This document shows, one piece after another, positions 1 to 6,689 of a stretch of DNA of 8,511 nt; within the stretch, counting starts at the first letter, position 1, and each line of letters opens with the position of its first letter. The position numbers and the translations under genes were made by a program. The notes beneath the pieces were generated by a model. That model was not told where the DNA came from, did not search any database, and was given only the letters and a program-made list of their open reading frames with translations. The stretch is taken from NCBI GenBank assembly GCA_003519545.1, contig DOWN01000318.1, forward strand, positions 1-8,511, read 5' to 3'. The stretch comes from Bacteroidota bacterium. GTDB taxonomy: Bacteria > Bacteroidota > Ignavibacteria > Tepidaquicellales > Tepidaquicellaceae.

Positions 1-60
1 GGTAATAGATTATTGTTGCTGCAAGTTAATAATTGATTTATATTTTTTAAAAGAATCATA

Positions 61-83
61 AATAAAAAAGGGGCAATTGCCCC
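61..83 (-). terminator. Rho-independent terminator of the ABC ATPase gene
   Basis: On the minus strand the perfect palindrome GGGGCAATTGCCCC (positions 83-70) is followed at once by six T residues (69-64) and more AT-rich sequence. It can fold as a 5-bp G/C stem with an AATT loop, the classic intrinsic terminator layout. It begins 27 nt after the stop codon of the upstream minus-strand ABC ATPase gene. On the plus strand the downstream T tract is poor, so termination is expected mainly in the minus direction. Confidence 0.85.
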
Positions 84-110
84 ATATAAATATTTTAATT
101 AAAGTAAATT

Positions 111-1130
111 TTATACTGCCTTAGCATCTAAAAGCGCTGTCTTATACATCTCTAGTAAAGGTTCATCTTTCCTCCAGCAAGCAACTGTGTGATTTGAAGA
201 AACATTTTCAATCGGAGGTTCTTCGTTCCAGCATTTTTCCAGAGCAAAAACACATCTTGTACAGAAATGACATCCTTTAGGATAGTGAGTTGCAGCAGGA
301 ACAGTTCCTTCGATAGTAGCAAGTTTAGATTTTTTAGAATCGGTTGATTTCGGAATAGAATTCATAAGTCCGATTGTATATGGATGTTTCGGGTTTTTAA
401 AAATATCTTTTACATCACCATACTCTGCAACTTTGGATGCATACATAACACAAACTCTGTCGCTAACTTCAGCAATAACACCTAAATCGTGTGTGATAAT
501 AATTACACCCATACCAAGTTCAGTTTGCAATTTTTCAATAAGTTCAAGAATCTGTGCCTGAACGGTCACATCAAGAGCAGTTGTAGGTTCATCAGCGATT
601 AAAATTTCCGGATTACAAGCCAAAGCAATCGCAATCATAACTCTCTGACGCATACCACCTGAAAGTTGGTGAGGATATTCACCATATCTTTGCTCGGGTG
701 CAGGAATTCCTACAAGTCTAAGCATATCAATTGCTTTTTGTTTTGCCTGATCTTTGCTGATGTTTTGATGCAAGATTAAAACTTCTTCAATTTGATTACC
801 ACAGGTAAAAACGGGATTTAAGGAAGTCATCGGTTCCTGAAAAATCATACTGATATCATTACCTCTGATTTCCCTCATTTCCTTTTCGGATATTTTTAAT
901 AAATCTTTTCCTTTAAAAAGAATTTCACCTCCGGCAATTTTTCCGGGAGGAGTTGCAATCAATCTCATAATTGAAAGTGAAGTGACACTTTTTCCACAAC
1001 CTGATTCACCAACTATACCTAATGTTTCGCCTTTATCAAGATCAAAAGAAACATCATCAACAGCTTTTGAAACACCATCGTCAGTGTAAAAAAAAGTCCT
1101 GAGATTTTTAACTTCGAGTAGTTTGCTCAT
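111..1130 (-). CDS. Peptide ABC transporter ATP-binding protein, DppD/OppD family
   Basis: This is a cytoplasmic ATPase subunit of a dipeptide/oligopeptide (possibly nickel) importer; it hydrolyses ATP to drive uptake through a membrane permease pair. All nucleotide-binding motifs are visible: Walker A GESGCGKS (residues 41-48), Q-loop Q98, ABC signature LSGGMRQR (156-163), Walker B ILIADEP with D180/E181, and H-loop H214. The C-terminal oligopeptide-transporter extension follows (about 240-339). It holds C287, C293, C300 and C318, the cysteine pattern linked in this family to an iron-sulfur cluster, plus an additional C290. At 339 residues the length is normal and the ATG start fits the family N-terminus. 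The gene stands alone: a divergent gene lies upstream and a terminator directly downstream, so permeases, binding protein and a DppF-like second ATPase must be encoded elsewhere. Substrate cannot be read from the sequence. The family assignment is firm; the choice between dpp, opp and other names is not. Confidence 0.93.
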   Translation of the reverse strand: MSKLLEVKNLRTFFYTDDGVSKAVDDVSFDLDKGETLGIVGESGCGKSVTSLSIMRLIATPPGKIAGGEILFKGKDLLKISEKEMREIRGNDISMIFQEPMTSLNPVFTCGNQIEEVLILHQNISKDQAKQKAIDMLRLVGIPAPEQRYGEYPHQLSGGMRQRVMIAIALACNPEILIADEPTTALDVTVQAQILELIEKLQTELGMGVIIITHDLGVIAEVSDRVCVMYASKVAEYGDVKDIFKNPKHPYTIGLMNSIPKSTDSKKSKLATIEGTVPAATHYPKGCHFCTRCVFALEKCWNEEPPIENVSSNHTVACWRKDEPLLEMYKTALLDAKAV

Positions 1131-1233
1131 AAATTGTAAATTTAGTTAAATTATTATATTTAATTTATTGTTTCAAGTATCTTTATTTATTAAAAGAGAT
1201 TAATTATGTTAGTAGAAATTAAATAATATAATT
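1131..1233. promoter_or_regulatory. Divergent intergenic region, presumed back-to-back promoters
   Basis: This AT-rich 103-bp gap lies between the divergent starts of the ABC ATPase (minus) and the beta-barrel gene (plus), so it should contain promoters for both. On the plus strand TTG (1134-1136) lies 18 nt before TATATTTA (1155-1162). That resembles the Bacteroidota primary-sigma pattern TTG / TAnnTTTG, with A instead of the final G. In DNA this AT-rich such a match is weak. No Shine-Dalgarno sequence precedes either start, and I see no clear operator palindrome. The presence of promoters here is inferred from gene orientation; the precise boxes are a guess. Confidence 0.45.
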
Positions 1234-1920
1234 ATGCCGCTAAAAAAATTAATGTTTTTATCAATTCTTTTTTTTGTAAGTAGTTTAAGTTTTGCCCAAA
1301 ATTTTAAATTATGGGATTTTGGTGTGAGAGCAGGGCTTACATATTCAGCAATACAATATACGGCTGAAGATACGAGTGCAACAGATTTTGTAAATTCAAT
1401 AACTGAAGATATTAAATATAAACCGGGATTTTCAGTTGGAGTTTATTCAGATTTTTTCAGAAATAAAAATATTTATATAGGTGTAGGAGCAGATTATTAT
1501 CAGAAAGGTTATAAATCAAAAGTAATTGTTACAAATGATTTAGGTCAACAGACCGGAACCGGTCATTTTAATTATAGACTGGATTATTTAACATTCAGTT
1601 TTTATGCAAAATTTAATCCTAATGTCGGTAAAATAAATCCATTTTTTATAATTGCACCAAGGGTAGATTATTATATGGGTTATTCAATTTCATCATCAAT
1701 CCCGGGATTTGATTCAAATACTAAGAATAATATCTTTGAACAATATAAAAAAATTACAGGTAGTGTTTCGATAGGTGCAGGAGTGGAAATTTTTGGAATA
1801 TTAAAAAATCCTGTTTTAGTTGAGTTTACTTTCGTCCCTGACTTAATTAATCAATTTAATAACGGATTTGTCAGTATTAAAAATAAATCATTCGGTTTAT
1901 CAGCCGGTTTACAGTTTTAA
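1234..1920 (+). CDS. Small outer-membrane beta-barrel protein (PorT/OMP_b-brl-like)
   Basis: The product is predicted to be exported to the periplasm and inserted into the outer membrane. Residues 1-21 form a signal peptide: K4/K5, a hydrophobic core, then SFA before Q22, a good signal peptidase I site. The mature part shows alternating-residue, aromatic-rich amphipathic stretches at about 29-40, 65-75, 80-94, 115-128, 136-150, 176-189, 194-206 and 218-228, consistent with an eight-stranded barrel. The last residue is phenylalanine, as expected for recognition by the BAM machinery. The opening FGVRAGLTYS is typical of the Bacteroidota outer-membrane beta-barrel (PF13568-like) family. Function within that family is generally unknown. 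The gene ends 6 nt before the bshA start, so the two are probably cotranscribed. The ATG at 1234 is chosen because it directly precedes the signal peptide. The barrel call is good; no substrate or role is claimed. Confidence 0.82.
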   Translation: MPLKKLMFLSILFFVSSLSFAQNFKLWDFGVRAGLTYSAIQYTAEDTSATDFVNSITEDIKYKPGFSVGVYSDFFRNKNIYIGVGADYYQKGYKSKVIVTNDLGQQTGTGHFNYRLDYLTFSFYAKFNPNVGKINPFFIIAPRVDYYMGYSISSSIPGFDSNTKNNIFEQYKKITGSVSIGAGVEIFGILKNPVLVEFTFVPDLINQFNNGFVSIKNKSFGLSAGLQF

Positions 1921-1926
1921 ATTTAT

Positions 1927-3072
1927 ATGAAAATAATAATAACGTGTTATCCGACTTATGGTGGAAGTGGTGTAGTAGCAACAGAACTCGGTAAAGCACT
2001 TGCAATGCGTGGACATGAAATACATTTTATTTCTTATGCATTGCCAATGAGATTGCAGGGGTTTGTTTCTAATATTTATTATCACGAAGTAGAATCATTT
2101 ACATATCCGCTTTTTGATAATCCTATGTATACTCTTACGCTAACTTCAAAGATAGTCGAAGTAGTAAAAATGAATGATATTGATTTGGTTCATGCACATT
2201 ATGCTATACCTCATGCGGTGAGTGCATTTCTTTCAAAAGATATTCTAAGGAATGAAAAAAAATACCGGAAAGATTTAAAAATTATCACAACACTTCACGG
2301 AACAGATATAACTCTTATCGGACTTGAACCATCATTTCTACCATTAATGAAATACAGTATTGAGCAATCAGACGGGGTAACGGCAGTATCAAGTTTTTTA
2401 AAAGAGAAAACTATAACGAGTTATCAGGTTGAAAAAAATATAGAAGTGATTCCGAATTTTATAGACCTAAATAAATTTAAGAGAATTTCGGATAAAGAAA
2501 ATTCATGTTTCAAGAAGAAATATGCTCCGGATAACGAAAAAATTCTGATGCATACTTCAAACTTCAGACCACTGAAACGAGTTCAGGATGTAGTAAAAAT
2601 ATTTGCTGAAGTTTATAAAAAAGTCCCTTCAAAGTTATTATTGATTGGTGATGGACCTGAGAGAAGCGATACAGAGAGACTTGTGCGAGAGATGGAACTA
2701 ACAGAGAAAGTAATATTTATGGGTAAGCAAGATGCACTTGTAGAACTTTTATCTATTGCAGATTTATTTATAATGCCATCTCAGTCAGAGAGTTTTGGTT
2801 TATCAGCACTGGAAGCGATGAGTTGCGGAGTTCCTGTGATTTCATCAAGTATTGGCGGACTGCCAGAACTGAATGTACACGGAGAAAGCGGATATATAGC
2901 AGAGATAGGAGATGTTGATAGAATGGCAAAGTATGCCGTAGATTTATTAACAAATGAAAAGAAGTATCAGTTATTTTCTAAGCAAGCGAGAGAAAGAGCA
3001 GAGAAATTCAGCGAGGACAATATAGTCCCTATGTATGAAAAGTATTACGAAAAGGTTTTAAATGGGAAATAA
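1927..3072 (+). CDS. bshA: N-acetyl-alpha-D-glucosaminyl L-malate synthase BshA (bacillithiol biosynthesis)
   Basis: BshA is a cytoplasmic retaining GT-B (family GT4) glycosyltransferase. It joins GlcNAc from UDP-GlcNAc to L-malate, the first step in making the low-molecular-weight thiol bacillithiol. The N-terminus, with CYPTYGGSGVVATELG at residues 7-22, is highly characteristic of BshA rather than of other GT4 enzymes. Further support: HAHYAIPHA (89-97), LHGTD (123-127), the phosphate-binding region SNFRPLKR (211-218), and the GT4 E-x7-E motif with E288 and E296 in ESFGLSALE. At 381 residues the protein is full length. The start lies 6 nt after the stop of the beta-barrel gene, implying a two-gene transcript that ends at the hairpin just downstream. 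Later-pathway genes bshB and bshC are not in the window. In green sulfur bacteria the end product is known to be N-methylated bacillithiol; whether that applies here cannot be told. Confidence 0.95.
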   Translation: MKIIITCYPTYGGSGVVATELGKALAMRGHEIHFISYALPMRLQGFVSNIYYHEVESFTYPLFDNPMYTLTLTSKIVEVVKMNDIDLVHAHYAIPHAVSAFLSKDILRNEKKYRKDLKIITTLHGTDITLIGLEPSFLPLMKYSIEQSDGVTAVSSFLKEKTITSYQVEKNIEVIPNFIDLNKFKRISDKENSCFKKKYAPDNEKILMHTSNFRPLKRVQDVVKIFAEVYKKVPSKLLLIGDGPERSDTERLVREMELTEKVIFMGKQDALVELLSIADLFIMPSQSESFGLSALEAMSCGVPVISSSIGGLPELNVHGESGYIAEIGDVDRMAKYAVDLLTNEKKYQLFSKQARERAEKFSEDNIVPMYEKYYEKVLNGK

Positions 3073-3073
3073 A

Positions 3074-3100
3074 AAAAATGCCGGTTAAACCGGCATTTTT
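3074..3100. terminator. Bidirectional intrinsic terminator between convergent genes
   Basis: AAAAATGCCGGT (3074-3085), a 3-nt loop TAA, and ACCGGCATTTTT (3089-3100) form a perfect 12-bp stem. Read on the plus strand it ends in a T run after bshA, whose stop is at 3070-3072. Read on the minus strand it ends in eight T residues (complement of 3078-3071) after the kelch/T9SS gene, whose stop is at 3128-3126. Both genes converge here, so one hairpin can serve both transcripts. Confidence 0.9.
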
Positions 3101-3125
3101 ATAATAAAAACTTCTTAGAATTATT

Positions 3126-4709
3126 TTACTTTATCAAAGTCATTTTCTTTGTGTCGGAGAAGCCTGGTGTTGTGAGTTTATAAAAATAAATTCCTGATGC
3201 AAGATAACCTGCATCAAACTTTACATTATATTCACCGGCATTTAAAAATCCTGCAAACAATGATTTAACTTCCCTGCCCATCAAATCATAAACTTTTAAA
3301 TTTACATCTCCTGCTTTAGCAATTTTGAAATTAATTGTAGTTAATGGATTAAATGGGTTAGGATAATTTTGTGTTAAACCGAATGATTCAGGTATATTAC
3401 CTGAAATGTTCTCAATGTTTACAGTTTTCGGTGTTACATAAACTTTATAGATAACATCATTTGCAGTGCTGGGACCCATATTCGGAAGAGTTGCTCTGAT
3501 GCCACCGTAGAAGTGTCCGACTAAAGTTCTTCCGGTTAATCTTTTAAATTTTAAAACATCATTTTCATATTTTGGAATATTTTCAAGAGTAATAATTTCA
3601 GCGTTAGATCCGAGAAGTCCCGGTAATTTAACCGGTAAAACTTTCTCTTCAGTTGTTCCGTTAGCATTTCTTGTAATTAATGTGATGTCATCAATAAATG
3701 GCACTAAAGTATCACGAATAAAATTTCCGTTATCATAATCATTTAATGAAATTCCTCCAAATAAAGTTGTGTACATTTTACCTGAAACTGAATCGAACAT
3801 TGATAATCTTGCGGTATGATATTGAGACATCTTTTGAGTGAAAGTCATATCAACCGTATAACCATTTGCATCAATATAAACAGGATTTTCAAACGGTAAG
3901 TCTGCTTCATATTTAAAAACACCACCGTAAATGATAGTATAAAATGAGCCGTCAAGTTTTACTGCCGGTGCAACATTTAAATCTCTTCTATGAAGATTAA
4001 CTGTATCAACATATTCAGTATAATCAGTTATAGAAATATTACTGCCTGCTTCTGTAATTTTAAATTTTTTATAAGAGTTTGAATATTGCTGATTACTCTG
4101 CATAGGAGGTGGCATATAAATTCCGGTGAATTTATTTCCGCCTACGAGGTAGAAAAATCCATCCATATATTCGAGATCACTCCCTGCAAGTTGAATTCGT
4201 GAATCAGTAACTTGTTTAATATGCGGTGCGATTGAAGTATTATTAACAACAGCATTCATAATTCCGGGAATATCTATAACTGTGAAAACGGGAAAGGTAA
4301 CAAAATTTCCCAAAGCACTATCCAATCCATAGCCACCGCAAATATATAATTTAGTACCGACCTGAATTCCCTGAAGATTGGTAGATCTTAGAGGATCTGC
4401 CTGTGTTATAGTTAAATCATTAAAAATATTTTTTGACCAAACCTGATTAGTAACATGATCAACAACATAAATCATTTTATTTGCAAAAGGTCTCGGGAAC
4501 GCAGTTGCAGGAGTCATACCGTGCAGTCCGTTTGTTCTTCCGGCAAGAAATAACCATTTGTTTTCATATTTTCCATAAACATAGGAGTGAATTCCGGGTG
4601 CACCGGGAATATTCATTGCTTCCAGTTCTATTGAAAATGGTGCTTCACCATTTGCAACAGAATTTTTAACTGAGAATAAAACAAACAGAAGTAGAAATAA
4701 TTTTTTCAT
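3126..4709 (-). CDS. Secreted kelch-like beta-propeller protein with T9SS type A sorting domain
   Basis: The product is predicted to be exported by Sec and then passed across the outer membrane by the type IX secretion system, ending on the cell surface or outside. Residues 1-19 are a signal peptide (KKLFLLLF core, SVA before N20). The central part has at least six kelch-like strand motifs: WLFLAGR (52-58), LYICGGYG (121-128), FYLVGGNK (187-194), FYTIIYGGVF (256-265), MYTTLFGGI (312-320) and GHFYGGIR (398-405). A six-bladed propeller is therefore plausible. Residues 447-527 are a T9SS type A sorting domain: QNYPNPFNP, then VYDLMGREVKSL, GEYNVKFDA, LASGIYFYKL and a lysine-ending tail. I recall similar propeller proteins in Bacteroidota without assigned function, including the HRRDLN segment at 240-245, but cannot verify this. 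It is the last gene of the minus-strand block, 27 nt after ispG. No catalytic residues are recognisable; a binding or enzyme role is unknown. Confidence 0.87.
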   Translation of the reverse strand: MKKLFLLLFVLFSVKNSVANGEAPFSIELEAMNIPGAPGIHSYVYGKYENKWLFLAGRTNGLHGMTPATAFPRPFANKMIYVVDHVTNQVWSKNIFNDLTITQADPLRSTNLQGIQVGTKLYICGGYGLDSALGNFVTFPVFTVIDIPGIMNAVVNNTSIAPHIKQVTDSRIQLAGSDLEYMDGFFYLVGGNKFTGIYMPPPMQSNQQYSNSYKKFKITEAGSNISITDYTEYVDTVNLHRRDLNVAPAVKLDGSFYTIIYGGVFKYEADLPFENPVYIDANGYTVDMTFTQKMSQYHTARLSMFDSVSGKMYTTLFGGISLNDYDNGNFIRDTLVPFIDDITLITRNANGTTEEKVLPVKLPGLLGSNAEIITLENIPKYENDVLKFKRLTGRTLVGHFYGGIRATLPNMGPSTANDVIYKVYVTPKTVNIENISGNIPESFGLTQNYPNPFNPLTTINFKIAKAGDVNLKVYDLMGREVKSLFAGFLNAGEYNVKFDAGYLASGIYFYKLTTPGFSDTKKMTLIK

Positions 4710-4736
4710 AAAGAGAATAAATATAAATAAGTTTTT

Positions 4737-6674
4737 TTAATTTTGTTTAAGTTCAACCCAATCGCCGTTATCTTTAATCAGGTTAATTAATTCATCAAGG
4801 GCATTATCAGAATCTATACTTCTTTTAACAACTTCTTTTCCTTTGTATAAAGTAATTTTTCCCGGACCACTCCCTACATATCCATAGTCTGCATCAGCCA
4901 TTTCACCGGGTCCGTTCACGATACATCCCATAATTGCAATCTTAACACCTTTGAGATGATTTGTTTTATTTCTTATCATTGCAGTTGTTTCCTGTAAATC
5001 AAACAAAGTTCTTCCGCAGGAAGGACAGGAAATATACTCTGTTTTTGAGATTCTTGTACGCGTGGCTTGTAAGATTCCAAATGAAACAGAGTTAATTAAT
5101 GAATCAGAAATATTTTTATTTTGGCTTTCTAACCAAACACCATTACCGAATCCGTCATTTAATAAACTGCCTGAATCAATTGATGAGTATAATAAAAATT
5201 TATCCTCATTTTCGTCATAAGATTTTTTAATGATAACGGGATTATTAATACTGTTATTTTTAAGAATACAAAATGCCGTTCTCATTTCAGCATAACTATT
5301 TTCATTCAGACTATTTAAAATTAGAATAACGTTACCGGATTTTTTTAATAATGAAAAAGATTCTTCATTTAAATCATCAATTCTTAAATTAACAAAACAT
5401 ACATCATTATAGTTTGAATTTATAAATTCATTAAACCGGAATAGCGGATATGAATTTGATTTATTTTCTAAAGTTTCATAATACTCAAAATCAAAAATTT
5501 TTCCGAGCGTTCCGGGAAGTTCAAAATCTATATTTTTATTTCCAAGATAAATGAAATCAGGTGCTATATCATTAATGTTCCATTTATCAAGATTTGGATT
5601 ATAATCATATCCGATTGGTTTTAAATCTTCAAATGAATTTACATTTTTTAAAGTTAAGATTACACGAGGCACATTATGTCCGCCTGTATTTATAACTCCT
5701 AAAGATTCACGTTTGTTAAATTCAAATGGATTATAATTTAAATTCTCAATTTCAGGAATAGATTTTTTGTTTGATCTGTTTTTATATTTTTCAATAATAT
5801 TTTTGCAAACAGGAATTTCAAACTCGGGGTCTTCTGTAAGTGAAACTCTAATAGTATCACCTAAGCCGTCTTCCAGCAAAGTTCCAATACCAACTGCTGA
5901 CTTTATTCTGCCGTCTTCTCCTTCCCCTGCTTCAGTAACTCCAAGATGTAAGGGGTAATTCATATTTTCTTCAATCATTTTATTAACAAGTAATCTGTAT
6001 GCTTCTACCATAACTTTAGGATTACTTGCTTTCATAGATAAAACGATATTATAAAAATTATTATTTTCGCAAATTCTTAAAAACTCAAGAGCAGATTCAA
6101 CCATACCAAGCGGTGTATCACCATAACGACTCATTATTCTATCGGATAAAGAACCGTGATTGGTTCCGATTCTCATTGCAGTTCCGTATTCTTTACAAAT
6201 CAATACAAGAGGAGTGAACTTTTCTCTAATTCTTTCGAGTTCTGCTTCATATAGATCGTCTGTATAATTATAAATCTGAAATTTCTTTTTATCGGCATAA
6301 TTACCGGGATTTACTCTGACTTTTTCAACTATACGGGCAGCAAGTTCAGCCGCATTGGGAGTAAAATGAATATCGGCAATTAAAGGAGTTTTATATCCTC
6401 TTTTACGGAGTTCATTTTTTATATTTTCTAAATTCTTTGCTTCGTTAATACTTGGTGCAGTTATTCTAACATAATCAGAGCCTGCTTCTATCATTCTTAT
6501 TGACTGTTCAACAGTAGCCATTGTATCCATTGTATCAGTTGTAGTCATAGACTGCAATCTGATAGGGTTATCCCCTCCTAATGGAACATCTCCGATATAA
6601 ACTTCACGTGTTTTATATCTTGAATAAGAAGTGAGAGAATTACAATATTTTAGAGAAGAGAGTTCGGTGATCAT
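4737..6674 (-). CDS. ispG: 4-hydroxy-3-methylbut-2-enyl diphosphate synthase IspG (GcpE), long three-domain form
   Basis: IspG is the cytoplasmic iron-sulfur enzyme of the MEP isoprenoid pathway; it reductively opens 2-C-methyl-D-erythritol 2,4-cyclodiphosphate to HMBPP. The N-terminal TIM-barrel (about 20-295) holds TREVYIGDVPLGG (22-34), QSMTTTDTMDT (41-51), VRVNPGN (119-125) and TNHGSLSDR (171-179). The C-terminal domain (about 541-645) holds the [4Fe-4S] ligands C550, C553 (CPSC) and C584 (GCIVNGPGE), with E591 seven residues on. This is the same spacing as C270, C273, C305 and E312 of the E. coli enzyme. Between them, about 300-540 is the extra A* domain found in Bacteroidota, Chlorobi, Chlamydia and plastids, which explains 645 residues instead of the usual 360-400. 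No key residue is missing. It starts 15 nt after the rhomboid stop and precedes the kelch/T9SS gene by 27 nt, within a probable operon. Confidence 0.97.
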   Translation of the reverse strand: MITELSSLKYCNSLTSYSRYKTREVYIGDVPLGGDNPIRLQSMTTTDTMDTMATVEQSIRMIEAGSDYVRITAPSINEAKNLENIKNELRKRGYKTPLIADIHFTPNAAELAARIVEKVRVNPGNYADKKKFQIYNYTDDLYEAELERIREKFTPLVLICKEYGTAMRIGTNHGSLSDRIMSRYGDTPLGMVESALEFLRICENNNFYNIVLSMKASNPKVMVEAYRLLVNKMIEENMNYPLHLGVTEAGEGEDGRIKSAVGIGTLLEDGLGDTIRVSLTEDPEFEIPVCKNIIEKYKNRSNKKSIPEIENLNYNPFEFNKRESLGVINTGGHNVPRVILTLKNVNSFEDLKPIGYDYNPNLDKWNINDIAPDFIYLGNKNIDFELPGTLGKIFDFEYYETLENKSNSYPLFRFNEFINSNYNDVCFVNLRIDDLNEESFSLLKKSGNVILILNSLNENSYAEMRTAFCILKNNSINNPVIIKKSYDENEDKFLLYSSIDSGSLLNDGFGNGVWLESQNKNISDSLINSVSFGILQATRTRISKTEYISCPSCGRTLFDLQETTAMIRNKTNHLKGVKIAIMGCIVNGPGEMADADYGYVGSGPGKITLYKGKEVVKRSIDSDNALDELINLIKDNGDWVELKQN

Positions 6675-6689
6675 TAAAAATTTAAAAAA

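Noticed and set aside
9..33. Imperfect inverted repeat ATTATT ... AATAAT around TTGCTGCAA.
   Set aside because: Short arms of only A and T, a tiny centre and no T tract in place; too weak for an operator or terminator call.
1..59. Two short open stretches touching the left edge: a plus-strand run ending in TGA at 34-36, and a minus-strand ATG at 59-57 open to the edge.
   Set aside because: Each is under 20 codons within the window and has no recognisable protein similarity; at this length open frames occur by chance.
1206..1226. Six-codon upstream mini-ORF before the beta-barrel gene.
   Set aside because: Out of frame with the main gene, no regulatory residue pattern, no structure nearby; likely chance.
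1550..1563. Palindrome GACCGG-AA-CCGGTC inside the beta-barrel gene.
   Set aside because: A 2-nt loop cannot fold well and the sequence simply encodes part of an extracellular loop; no second copy seen.
2768..2953. Minus-strand open frame inside bshA.
   Set aside because: It lies wholly within the conserved C-terminal coding region of bshA and has no protein-like motif; a shadow frame.
4481..4669. Plus-strand open frame opposite the kelch/T9SS gene.
   Set aside because: Antisense shadow of a well-supported gene, with no domain or signal.
4710..4736. TATATTTA on the minus strand just before the kelch/T9SS gene as a possible internal promoter.
   Set aside because: No upstream TTG at proper spacing, and the final G of the element is missing; expected by chance in such AT-rich DNA.
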